Shown: positions 44,285-53,006 of the stretch, in pieces
Layout of the letters: the number at the start of each line of letters is the position of its first letter
Numbering within the stretch: position 1 is the first letter of the stretch
NCBI RefSeq assembly: GCF_900455735.1
Contig: NZ_UAUI01000008.1
Coordinates: 62,001-126,000 of the forward strand
Source of the DNA: Rhodococcus wratislaviensis
Lineage (GTDB): Bacteria; Actinomycetota; Actinomycetes; Mycobacteriales; Mycobacteriaceae
Direction: 5' to 3'
DNA length: 64,000 nt
Notes under the pieces: model-generated
Told to the model about the DNA's origin: nothing
The model's database searches: none
Seen by the model: the letters and a program-made list of their open reading frames with translations, nothing else
Position numbers and translations under genes: made by a program

Positions 44285-45271
44285 ATGACGACAGAAGTAG
44301 TTCAGCGCACCGCACTCCTCCGGATCTCCGGGCTGACCATCGACACCGAGCCGGGTGGCACGTCCGTCCGGTTGGTGGACGGCGTGGATCTCACGGTGGC
44401 GGCGGGCGAGCGCGTGGCTCTGGTGGGAGAATCGGGTTCGGGAAAGTCGGTGACGGCACGCGCACTCATGCGTTTGGACGGTTCACTGGCGATCGGCGGT
44501 TCGATTCGGCTGGGCGACACCGAGATCCTGGCGCAGACCGAACGCCGCCTCGCCGCGATCCGGGGTAGTCGCATCGGGATGGTGTTCCAGGACCCGATGG
44601 GCGCTCTCGACCCGCTGCAGACGATCGGCGCGCAGGTGAGTGAGCCGCTGCGGCAACGCGGCGTCAGGAAAAAGGACGCACTTCGACGGGCTGCCGAGGT
44701 GTTGAGTGAACTCGGGGTCGCGCGTGCACACGAACGACTCGGCGCCTATCCGCACGAATTCTCCGGGGGTATGCGGCAACGCGTGGTCCTCGCGATGGCA
44801 CTCATCGGGGAGCCGGAGATTCTGATCGCCGACGAGCCGACGACAGCGCTCGATGTCCGAGTGCAACAGCAGGTGCTGAACCTGCTCGACGAGGTCACCC
44901 GTGAACGAGGGCTCGGACTCCTGCTGATCACGCACGACCTCGGGGTCGTCGCCGGACTCGCCGACCGTGTCGCGGTGATGTACTCGGGGCGGATCGTGGA
45001 GGATCGCCCGGTCCGCGCACTGTTCGCGGACCCTCTGCACCCCTACACCGCAGGACTCCTCGCCGCAGTGCCGAGGCTGGATGTTCAGCTCGCCAGGATG
45101 ACCACCATTCCCGGTGCGCCTCCGTCACCGGCGCTGCGGCCCGCCGGCTGCCCGTTCCATCCGCGATGTCCTGTCGCGATGGACCGCTGCGCGAGTGAAA
45201 CCCCATCGATGACGGCGACCGCTGACGGTGGACGCCGCGCCTGTCATCTCGATCGAGGGAGCCGAAACTGA
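44285..45271 (+). CDS. ABC transporter ATP-binding protein (DppD/OppD-like)
   Basis: A 328-residue ATPase. Walker A GESGSGKS is near residue 48, the Q-loop VFQDPMGALDPLQTIG near 100, the signature SGGMRQRV near 160, Walker B ILIADEPTTALD near 183, and the H-loop THDLGVVAGLAD. The C-terminal oligopeptide tail with RCPVAMDRC cysteines, a conserved feature of OppD proteins, is present. It is separated by 6 bases from the permease gene. Confidence 0.93.
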   Translation: MTTEVVQRTALLRISGLTIDTEPGGTSVRLVDGVDLTVAAGERVALVGESGSGKSVTARALMRLDGSLAIGGSIRLGDTEILAQTERRLAAIRGSRIGMVFQDPMGALDPLQTIGAQVSEPLRQRGVRKKDALRRAAEVLSELGVARAHERLGAYPHEFSGGMRQRVVLAMALIGEPEILIADEPTTALDVRVQQQVLNLLDEVTRERGLGLLLITHDLGVVAGLADRVAVMYSGRIVEDRPVRALFADPLHPYTAGLLAAVPRLDVQLARMTTIPGAPPSPALRPAGCPFHPRCPVAMDRCASETPSMTATADGGRRACHLDRGSRN

Positions 45272-46098
45272 TGAACGGGACACCCCTTCTCGACATCCGA
45301 GGTCTGAACAAGACTTTCGGAGGATCCCGCGGCAGCAAGGCACTCGACGACGTGTACCTGTCGGTGCCCGAGGGCGGCACGTTCGGACTGGTCGGCGAAT
45401 CCGGTTCCGGCAAGTCCACGCTCATCAAGTGCATCGTGCGGCTCGAGCGACCGGACTCCGGGACCGTCACCTTCGAAGGGCGCGACGTCCATGCGCTCCG
45501 GGGCGGAGAGCTGCGCCGGTTTCGACGCGACGTCCAGTTGGTCGCGCAGGATCCGTACGCCAGCCTCAACCCTCGGATGACGGTGGAACAGATCGTCGGC
45601 GAGGGGCTCGTCGTCCACCGCCTGGCCCGTACCCGCGCGGAGCGGCGTGAGCGGGTCGCGCAGACCCTGATCGAGGTGGGTCTCGACCCGGATGCGATGG
45701 CCCGATTGCCCGCGACGTTCTCCGGTGGACAGCGGCAGCGCATCGCCATCGCTCGCGCCCTGATCCTTCGCCCGAGGCTGCTCGTGTGCGACGAACCGGT
45801 GTCGGCCCTGGACGTCTCGGTGCAGGCGCAGGTGATCAACCTGCTGGCGTCCCTGCACGAGGACCTCGGGGTGACGATCTTGTTCATCGCACACGATCTC
45901 GCGATCGTGCAGCAACTCTGTTCTCAGGTGGCGGTCCTTCGGTCCGGCGTGGTGGTGGAGGAAGGGCCCACCCGACAGGTGTTCTCCACTCCACGTCACC
46001 GATACACCCGCGAACTACTCGAGGCGGTGCCGGTTCCCGACCCGGTTCTGGCCCGCGCCGGGCGAACCGTTCCCGGTGGCGCCCTGACTCTGCCGTGA
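45271..46098 (+). CDS. ABC transporter ATP-binding protein (DppF/OppF-like)
   Basis: A 275-residue ATPase. Walker A GESGSGKS is near residue 38, signature FSGGQRQRIAIARAL near 150, Walker B LLVCDEPVSALDVS near 172, and H-loop AHDLAIVQQLC near 205. With DppD it completes a two-ATPase oligopeptide-type importer. ATG 45271 overlaps the previous stop by one base. Confidence 0.93.
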   Translation: MNGTPLLDIRGLNKTFGGSRGSKALDDVYLSVPEGGTFGLVGESGSGKSTLIKCIVRLERPDSGTVTFEGRDVHALRGGELRRFRRDVQLVAQDPYASLNPRMTVEQIVGEGLVVHRLARTRAERRERVAQTLIEVGLDPDAMARLPATFSGGQRQRIAIARALILRPRLLVCDEPVSALDVSVQAQVINLLASLHEDLGVTILFIAHDLAIVQQLCSQVAVLRSGVVVEEGPTRQVFSTPRHRYTRELLEAVPVPDPVLARAGRTVPGGALTLP

Positions 46099-46154
46099 GG
46101 GCGTCGGGCCGCAGCCTTCATCTCATCGATCATCCCTGACAGAAGTAGGTAGAC

Positions 46155-47264
46155 ATGCGAATTGGTGTAGACGGACGCAAGATTCCCGAGAGCCGCACTC
46201 GGGGTCCCGTGAACAGCCTCGACCACGCCGGCGAACTGGGTATGGCCGGCTTGTTCTTCCGAACGGTGCTCGATATGAGTCCGGCCCTGGACGCCGGTGA
46301 ATTGCGCGACATCCGATCCAAGGCAGACGAACTGGGTATGTACCTGGAGACCGGTCTGGGCAAGGTCAATCCCTACGCGAACCCGGAGGCGCCGGAGCTG
46401 CGCGCCGTCGGCGACGGTGACATCGTCCTCGGCTTCCGCCGGATGATGGAAGCGTGCGCCGCAATCGATTGCCGTGAGCTGTGGGTGGCCACTGCGAACT
46501 ACAAATCGGCGTACAGCGGCCGCTGGGCATACGACCGCTTCCGGACCGACGTGACGTGGACGGAACAACTGGCCGCGACGGCGCGTTTTCTCGGAACACT
46601 GGCTCCGATCGCACGAGACCTCGGTATTCACCTCAACCTGGAAACACACGAGGAGATCACGTCGTTCGAACTGGTCCGTCTGGTGGAGGCGGTCGGCTCG
46701 GATGTGGTCGGGGTCGTGTTCGACACCGCGAACGTGCTTCAACGCCTCGAACATCCCGTCTGGGCGGCCGAACGGCTGGCACCGTACGTGCGTCAGACCC
46801 ACATCAAGGACGCCGCGATCACGTACACCGAGGGTGGTCTCGCCTATCAGATGCGCCCGTGCGGTACCGGCGTCGTCGACTTCCATCGCATATTGCCGGT
46901 ACTCGCGGCGGCGAATCCGGCGCTCAATCTCACGATCGAGAACGACGAGTCGCTCGACGACGTGCCACGTCCCCGGCGGACGATGCTCATCGAAGCGTTC
47001 GACCCCGAATTCCTGGACGGCCACCCCGATCTGACGGTCCAGGAGATGGCGGCGTACCTGGACATGGTGCAGTCGTACGACCGGCAGATCCGGTCGGGGG
47101 AACGGATCGACAACGCCGCCTATGCCGCGCTGCCGTACGGCTACGCGGAGACGGTGTCGTACATCAGGTCCAGCGCGGATCACGTGCGGAGCGTGTGCGC
47201 GGAACACGGACTTCCCGTCGAATCGGCCACCGCGGCGGGCAATCTCGCGGAGTCGGCGCGGTGA
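46155..47264 (+). CDS. sugar phosphate isomerase/epimerase-like TIM barrel (xylose isomerase-like)
   Basis: A 369-residue TIM-barrel protein. The putative metal ligands are visible in LNLETHEEITSFELV near residue 160, VVGVVFDTANVLQRLEHP near 190 (Asp), VRQTHIKDA near 218 (His) and LTIENDES near 258 (Glu). This set is typical of the AP endonuclease-2/IolE-type superfamily. Hydroxypyruvate isomerase, dehydratase or epimerase activity is possible. The ATG is 56 bases after the last ABC gene; the intergenic bases show nothing recognisable. Confidence 0.82.
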   Translation: MRIGVDGRKIPESRTRGPVNSLDHAGELGMAGLFFRTVLDMSPALDAGELRDIRSKADELGMYLETGLGKVNPYANPEAPELRAVGDGDIVLGFRRMMEACAAIDCRELWVATANYKSAYSGRWAYDRFRTDVTWTEQLAATARFLGTLAPIARDLGIHLNLETHEEITSFELVRLVEAVGSDVVGVVFDTANVLQRLEHPVWAAERLAPYVRQTHIKDAAITYTEGGLAYQMRPCGTGVVDFHRILPVLAAANPALNLTIENDESLDDVPRPRRTMLIEAFDPEFLDGHPDLTVQEMAAYLDMVQSYDRQIRSGERIDNAAYAALPYGYAETVSYIRSSADHVRSVCAEHGLPVESATAAGNLAESAR

Positions 47265-48241
47265 CCGCCGGCGACGACGTCGGCACCGTTCGCCGTGACC
47301 TCGGTGCGTGCGCGCGTGCGCTGGGCGAGGATTCGACCCCTCGGGAGACCATCCGCACGGCGTCGGGTCTCGGTCTGCGGCACGTGGAGTTCGCTTCTCC
47401 GTTCGCGATTTCGTCCACACTCGATCCGGCCGTCTTTCGGGCACTTGCCGACTACGGGCGTTCCCTCGGCGTTCGGCTGAGCTGCGCGCTGGGAACGGTG
47501 TCCGCCGGGCATGCCGAGCGGACCACACGATTCCGTGAAGCGGGGCGGGGCGATCTGGTGGCGGGATTGAGCCAGGCGTTGACGGCTATCGGTGAACTCG
47601 GCACCGACTACGTCCAGGTCGTCGTGGGGACGCTGGACGACCGCTATGACGCGTCGTTCGTGTGGCCGGAGCAACTCGACGCCACGGCGCAGTTGTATCG
47701 AAACCTGTCCCCGGTGCTCACCGACCTGGGCCTGAAGCTCGCGGTCAAGACGCACGAGGAGATCACGTCACACGAAATTCTCGCGCTCATCGAGGCCGTC
47801 GGCTCCGATCATCTGGCGGTGGCTCTCGATCCGGTCAATTTGCCGGTGCGAGTCGAGGATCCGGAGCTGGCGACCGCCCGGCTCGCACCGCACGTTGCCC
47901 GGATTCACTACGACGACGCGTGGATCACCTTCACCGGTCGCGGTCTCGCGCGACGGTTGTGCCCGGGCGGTGAGGGCGACATCGACTGGGGAGCGATCTT
48001 CCGCATCCTCGACGGCACAGGATCCGGCGCCCCGGTCCTGATCGACCTGCACCGCGGAGAGTTCGAGATGCCGGTGTGTGACGAACGGTGGCTGCTGCAG
48101 AACAGCGACGTCTCACTGAGGGAACTCTCGATCCTGTCGGCCAGGGCGCGGCCCGACCGGCCTCCGGTGATGGCCGCGGCGCCGCGACTGCACGCTGCAC
48201 TGTCCGAACTGGCGACGATGACGCGCGGGACGGCGGCATGA
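47261..48241 (+). CDS. sugar phosphate isomerase/epimerase-like TIM barrel, second copy
   Basis: A 326-residue paralogue of the preceding protein. Shared stretches include KTHEEITSHEILALIEAVGSDHLAVALDPVN and ARLAPHVARIHYDDAW. Compared with copy 1, the last metal-ligand region TIENDES is replaced by LIDLHRGEFE, so metal coordination may differ. GTG 47261 overlaps the upstream stop by 4 bases. Its product may be a step before or after that of copy 1; order cannot be read. Confidence 0.78.
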   Translation: MTAGDDVGTVRRDLGACARALGEDSTPRETIRTASGLGLRHVEFASPFAISSTLDPAVFRALADYGRSLGVRLSCALGTVSAGHAERTTRFREAGRGDLVAGLSQALTAIGELGTDYVQVVVGTLDDRYDASFVWPEQLDATAQLYRNLSPVLTDLGLKLAVKTHEEITSHEILALIEAVGSDHLAVALDPVNLPVRVEDPELATARLAPHVARIHYDDAWITFTGRGLARRLCPGGEGDIDWGAIFRILDGTGSGAPVLIDLHRGEFEMPVCDERWLLQNSDVSLRELSILSARARPDRPPVMAAAPRLHAALSELATMTRGTAA

Positions 48242-49701
48242 CCGCGACGTTGTTGCACGGAGCCACCGTCGTGACGGTGGACCGTGAACGCCGGATCATC
48301 GACGACGGCGCCGTCCTGATCGACGGCGGGCTCATCAGTGCGGTCGGTGCCGGCCACGCGCTCCTCGCCGTCACGGATCCGTCCGTCCGCCGAATCGACT
48401 GCCGGGGCAAGCTGGTGATTCCCGGTCTCGTCGACGCCCACGGTCACGCCGGCCACTCGCTGATCAAGACACTGGGATGCGACAGCCCGACGTTCTGGAT
48501 GCGAACCGTCACACCGGCCTACTTCCACGCCACGACACCGGAGTACTGGTATCACGACGGACTCGTGTCCGCGCTCGAGCGCGTCCGCGCCGGAGTGACG
48601 TGCGGCGTCAGCGTCATGGGATCACGCCCCCGCAGTGACGATCCCGAGATCTCACTGGCTCACGCACGCGCCTACCGGGAGGTCGGATTACGCGACGTCG
48701 TGTGTGTCGGGCCGGCGGGTTTGCCGCTGCCCCACGCAGTCACGCAGTGGTCCGGCGGGGTACCCCGTCGACGCGAGGTCGGATTCGACGAGTTGCTGTC
48801 CGGCGCGGAATCGGTGATCGAGACGGTGAACGGCTACGAGGGCGATCTCACGTCGGTGTTCCTGACCCCTTTCACGATCGTCCCCTCGGTCGATCCGTCC
48901 CACCCGTCGCGACCCGACGTCGCCACCCATCTCACCGACGACGATCGCTACCAGGCGCGCCGGGTCAGGGAAGCCGCGGAGCGCTGGGGTGTCCGCATCC
49001 ACTCGGACGCCTTCGGTGGCATGGTGCGGCTCGCGGCGAAGGACCGGGAGCATGCGCTCCTCGGGCCGGACGTCCACCTGCAGCACTGCACCGGTCTGTC
49101 CGCCGAGGAGGTCGCGATCCTGGCGGAGACCGGGACGTCCGTGGGGCATGCGCCGGGAGGACGGGCGCCGGTACCCCAGATGCTGCAGGCAGGGATCACC
49201 GTTGCGATCACCACCGACGGGTCGTCGCCGCGGCGTCCCTTCGACCTCCTGCAGGCCGCCCGCGCCGCTCAGGCCGCCAATCAACTTCTCGCCGACGATC
49301 CCTACCTGCTGCCACCGGGCCGGTTGCTCGAGATGATCACGATCGACGCGGCCGCGGTCCTCGGAATGGCAGACGTCCTCGGATCCATCGAAGTGGGCAA
49401 ACGAGCCGATCTGGCGATTCTCGACATGCGCAAGCCGCATCTCGTACCCAACTGGATGCCGGTGCATCGCCTCGTCTACGAGGCGACCGGAGCCGACGTG
49501 CACACCGTGATCGTCGGGGGAACGGTGGTGATGGAAGACCGCGTCGTGTGCGGAGTCGACGAGGCGGCGGCACTGGACGAGGGGGACCGGCACGCCCGAC
49601 TGCTCGTCGAACGCGCCGGCCTGGCGCACCACCTCACCGATCCCGGATGGCGAAGCAACAGGCGTGAATTCGACGAGCCGATCGAGGTGACGGTGCCATG
49701 A
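48238..49701 (+). CDS. metal-dependent amidohydrolase (SsnA/ATZ-TRZ-like)
   Basis: A 487-residue amidohydrolase. The zinc-site motifs are VDAHGHAGHSLIK (HxH) near residue 67, VRIHSDAFGG near 255, LQHCTGL near 282, and ITTDGSSPRRP near 325 (Asp). The pattern fits the chlorohydrolase/cytosine deaminase-like group that removes an amino, halide or other leaving group from a nitrogen ring, or hydrolyses an amide. ATG 48238 overlaps the upstream stop. Substrate unknown. Confidence 0.87.
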   Translation: MTATLLHGATVVTVDRERRIIDDGAVLIDGGLISAVGAGHALLAVTDPSVRRIDCRGKLVIPGLVDAHGHAGHSLIKTLGCDSPTFWMRTVTPAYFHATTPEYWYHDGLVSALERVRAGVTCGVSVMGSRPRSDDPEISLAHARAYREVGLRDVVCVGPAGLPLPHAVTQWSGGVPRRREVGFDELLSGAESVIETVNGYEGDLTSVFLTPFTIVPSVDPSHPSRPDVATHLTDDDRYQARRVREAAERWGVRIHSDAFGGMVRLAAKDREHALLGPDVHLQHCTGLSAEEVAILAETGTSVGHAPGGRAPVPQMLQAGITVAITTDGSSPRRPFDLLQAARAAQAANQLLADDPYLLPPGRLLEMITIDAAAVLGMADVLGSIEVGKRADLAILDMRKPHLVPNWMPVHRLVYEATGADVHTVIVGGTVVMEDRVVCGVDEAAALDEGDRHARLLVERAGLAHHLTDPGWRSNRREFDEPIEVTVP

Positions 49702-51203
49702 CGGAACCGGTGGTCAGGATGACGGCTGCCCACGTCCTGGCCCATCGCGACGGCGATCACGTGCTCGTCTCCGACGGAGAGATCGTCTATCGGGGCGCGC
49801 GGATCCTGCACGCGGGACGGGGATGGGACGGCCCGGTCGACGAGACGATCGACTGCGGCGACGCCCTGATCATGCCGGGATTCATCGACCTCGATGCGCT
49901 GGCCGACATCGACCACGCGTTGCTCGACTCCTGGGCGACACCCGAACTGGCACTCGGGCAGCAGTGGTCGGCCGACTACTTCCGATCGGGGCGACGCGAT
50001 GTGTTCGACGCACCCGAACGTGCCGTCATCCGCGAATATGCTCTGGCGCAGCTTCTTCGGCACGGTGTCACCACCTTCATGCCGATCGCCTCCGAGGCTC
50101 ACAGCAGCTGGGCGGAGACCTGTGACGACATGGTCGAGGTCGCGCGGATCGCGGAGCGTCTCGGAATCCGCGGATACCTCGGCCCCGCCTACCGGTCCGG
50201 CGTCAACGTCGTCGACGGTGGACGCCGGTCGGTGCTGTTCGACGAGGAACGGGGCCGAGCCGGGCTCCGGGACGCCGAGCGGTTCCTCGACTATGCCGCC
50301 GACCACGGCGGCGACCTCGTGCACGGCGCCCTCCTGCCCTGCAGGATCGAGACCCTGACCAGGGAACTGATGGCGGCGACCGCTCGGCTGGCGGTTGCCC
50401 GCGACACGGTGGTGCGACTGCACTGCATGCAGGGTGAGGTGGAGTTGGCGCTGCTCGACGAGTGGTACGGGATGCGCCCCGTCGAACTCCTCGAGGCGTC
50501 CGGACTTCTGGAGACGCGCCTGCTGGTGCCCCACGGCATCCATCTCGGCGCGCCGGGCGGCGGTCGCGGTCGGCAGGCGGACCTGCGGCGCCTGGCGGAG
50601 GCGGGTGTCACCATTGTGCATTGCCCGATGACGTCCATTCGGTACGGGGCCGTGCTGGAGTCGTACGACAGCTACCGAACGGCGGGTGTCCACATCGCGC
50701 TGGGAACCGACTCGTTTCCCCCGGACCTCGTCCGCGGAATCGACTACGGCACCAATCTCGCCAAACGGGCCGACGGGTCACTCGCGGCGGGTGCCACAGC
50801 CGACTACATCCGTTCTGCGACGATCGGCGGTGCTCGTGCCCTCGGCCGACCGGATCTGGGTCGGTTGCAGCCCGGAGCGAGTGCCGACTTCATCGTCGTC
50901 GATCTCGCCGACTTCGCCATGGGAGTCCGCGACGATCCGCTCCGCACCCTCACCATGAACGGAACGGCCCGCGACGTCCGCCGAACGGTGGTCGCAGGCC
51001 GCACCGTCATGGCCGACGGCGTCGTACTCGGCGCCGACCAGTCGCGGCTGCAGGCTCACGCGCAGGGTCTGTTCGAACGTATGCGAGCGGCCTACGGCGA
51101 ACGCGACCACCGGCGCAGACTGCCGGCCGAACTCTTCCCGCCGACCTTCCCCGACATCACGAAAACCACGACACCGAAGAGGTATTCGCATGATCAATCC
51201 TGA
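49698..51203 (+). CDS. amidohydrolase-superfamily protein lacking the HxH motif
   Basis: A 501-residue paralogue of the upstream amidohydrolase. VRLHCMQGE near residue 235, LVPHGIHLG near 275 and IALGTDSFPPDL near 333 keep the later His and Asp ligands, but where the HxH should follow the first strand it reads GFIDLDALADIDHAL. The catalytic chemistry may be altered or lost. ATG 49698 overlaps the previous stop by 4 bases. A partner or regulatory role for the upstream enzyme is possible. Confidence 0.8.
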   Translation: MTEPVVRMTAAHVLAHRDGDHVLVSDGEIVYRGARILHAGRGWDGPVDETIDCGDALIMPGFIDLDALADIDHALLDSWATPELALGQQWSADYFRSGRRDVFDAPERAVIREYALAQLLRHGVTTFMPIASEAHSSWAETCDDMVEVARIAERLGIRGYLGPAYRSGVNVVDGGRRSVLFDEERGRAGLRDAERFLDYAADHGGDLVHGALLPCRIETLTRELMAATARLAVARDTVVRLHCMQGEVELALLDEWYGMRPVELLEASGLLETRLLVPHGIHLGAPGGGRGRQADLRRLAEAGVTIVHCPMTSIRYGAVLESYDSYRTAGVHIALGTDSFPPDLVRGIDYGTNLAKRADGSLAAGATADYIRSATIGGARALGRPDLGRLQPGASADFIVVDLADFAMGVRDDPLRTLTMNGTARDVRRTVVAGRTVMADGVVLGADQSRLQAHAQGLFERMRAAYGERDHRRRLPAELFPPTFPDITKTTTPKRYSHDQS

Positions 51204-52488
51204 GCGCTCGCACCTCGTCGAAGGCAGTCACTGGGTGAGTCCCTTCAACTTCGACGCCACCGTCCAGGCGCAGTACGACTGGCCTTCACCGTTCGCGCTG
51301 ATCGACAGCACACTGCGGAAGACGCTGTTCACCGCAGGCGCAACCACATCGATGGACGGATTCGTGCGGATCGCCGCGGCGCTCGGTGCGGCGGGGGTCC
51401 GGGAGGAAAGCATCAACATCAACTGGGGTGGCGGAGCGTCACCGATGCCGCGCGAAGCGGCACTCGTTCAAGCCGTCGCCGCCCGGGACTTCGGATTCCG
51501 GCTCAACGTGTACGCCGACACCCTGCTGTCGGACGGAGAGAACTACCAGCAGGTCGGCATGACGGAAACCGTCGATCAACTGCACGAGTGGGGAGTGCGC
51601 ACGTTCGCACCGGGCATCGTCCCGGCGCCCTCGGCCGCCGCCCGGTCACGTCAGTTCCGGGATCTAGAGAGGTTCTTCGAGTACCTGCGTGAGCTGGGCT
51701 GCGACGCCACGATCACGCTCGCCAACGTGGGCCGCCGCGACTTCGACGATCTGGTGGCAGCCTGCAACGTCGCCGTCGAACTCGGTGCGCGGCGCCTCGA
51801 CCTGATGGACTCGACGAGCAGTCTCGGCCCGGAGGCGATGAAACTGTTCGTCCGCACGTTCCGGGAGCGCCTGGTCGAGGACGTGCCGATCACGATGCAC
51901 GTGCACGACGACTTCGGACTCGGCACCGCCACGGCCATCGCGGCCGCGACGGCAGGCGCGAGCCCCGACGTATCGGTGTCCGGAATGTCCTACCGCGCCG
52001 GCTTCGCCGCGCTGGAGGAGGTGGTCCTCGGTCTCGAAGTTCTCTACGGCGTCGACACCGGGATCCACGTCGAACAGCTGACCTCCCTGGCGCAACTCGT
52101 CGCGTCCGAGAGTTCGGTGGGGCTGCCGCCGCTCAAGCCGGTGGTCGGAGGATATGCCCATCTCAAGCACATGCCCGGTGACGTCATCGCTGCGATCACC
52201 GGGGGACCCGACGTGTTCCCGCCCGTCTCGTCGTGCGTGAGCCCCGCCGTGGTGGGCGGTCGGCAGGAATGGGTATGGGACAGTCTCACCACCGACCGTA
52301 TGGCCGAGGTGCTCCTGCAGTCACTCGGGCTCGAAGCCGACGCGGAGGAGATCGCGATCGTCCGCACCGCCCTGGACGACGCGGTGGCGGCGGTGACGTC
52401 CTATCCACGGTGGCTGACCTCCGGGGAGGCGTCCCGGGTGGCGGAAGAAAGCCTCGCACTGTATCGGCGTGCGAGCGCCCATGCCTGA
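51190..52488 (+). CDS. DRE-TIM metallolyase-like protein (HMG-CoA lyase/homocitrate synthase superfamily)
   Basis: A 432-residue TIM barrel. The C-terminal HVHDDFGLGTATAIAAA near residue 237 supplies the metal-binding HxH, and VSVSGMSYRAGFAALEEVVLGL near 262 matches the family GxGxRxGNxxLEE signature. The usual N-terminal DxTLRDGEQ is IDSTLRKTLF here, so the catalytic Arg is kept but the Asp-Gly-Glu-Gln is lost. An aldol or retro-aldol reaction is likely. ATG 51190 overlaps the upstream gene by 14 bases. Confidence 0.82.
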   Translation: MINPERSHLVEGSHWVSPFNFDATVQAQYDWPSPFALIDSTLRKTLFTAGATTSMDGFVRIAAALGAAGVREESININWGGGASPMPREAALVQAVAARDFGFRLNVYADTLLSDGENYQQVGMTETVDQLHEWGVRTFAPGIVPAPSAAARSRQFRDLERFFEYLRELGCDATITLANVGRRDFDDLVAACNVAVELGARRLDLMDSTSSLGPEAMKLFVRTFRERLVEDVPITMHVHDDFGLGTATAIAAATAGASPDVSVSGMSYRAGFAALEEVVLGLEVLYGVDTGIHVEQLTSLAQLVASESSVGLPPLKPVVGGYAHLKHMPGDVIAAITGGPDVFPPVSSCVSPAVVGGRQEWVWDSLTTDRMAEVLLQSLGLEADAEEIAIVRTALDDAVAAVTSYPRWLTSGEASRVAEESLALYRRASAHA

Positions 52489-52987
52489 CACTGCCGTTGT
52501 CACGCTCAATGCCCTGGACGAGTCCGCTCTGGAGAACGAGCTGCTGATCTGTACGCCGTCGCGGACCTGGGCCACCGCGGTGCTGTCCGCACGCCCGTAC
52601 GCCGACCGAGAGGACCTTCTCGCAGCAGCCGCGGACGCATGGCGGTCCCTGACGCCCGCAGACGTCGCGACGGCGCTGGCGAACTACCTTCCGCTCTCGG
52701 ACCCTCCCGACTCGGCCCATGCCGCCGCCGAGCACGGTGCACTCGTCGCCAGTTCGGCCGGAAGACTCACCGTCCTACGCGAGCGGGAGTCCCGGTATCG
52801 CGCCCGGTTCGGCTTTCCCGTGGTCATCGCGGCGAAGGGGCTCACACTGGAGCACATCCTGGCGGAGATCGATCGGAGACTGACCAACGACCGAGCCGAC
52901 GAATTGGTTCTCGCCGCAGGTCACATGGTCGCGATCGGAGAGGGGAGGATCGCGACGTTGATCGCGAGGTGTGAAGGGCCGGGGTGA
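52481..52987 (+). CDS. OHCU decarboxylase-like protein lacking the catalytic HP motif
   Basis: A 168-residue protein of the family that decarboxylates OHCU to (S)-allantoin in uric acid breakdown. PYADREDLLAAAADAW, RYRARFGFPVVIAAKG and RRLTNDRADELVLA match the family frame. The canonical HPxxG with the catalytic His is replaced by ANYLPLSDP, and only the Glu of the E-x-G element (AEHGAL) remains. It probably has another substrate. ATG 52481 overlaps the previous gene by 8 bases and this is the last gene of the run. Confidence 0.75.
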   Translation: MPDTAVVTLNALDESALENELLICTPSRTWATAVLSARPYADREDLLAAAADAWRSLTPADVATALANYLPLSDPPDSAHAAAEHGALVASSAGRLTVLRERESRYRARFGFPVVIAAKGLTLEHILAEIDRRLTNDRADELVLAAGHMVAIGEGRIATLIARCEGPG

Positions 52988-53006
52988 CTGCGATACATTC
53001 GAGCCG

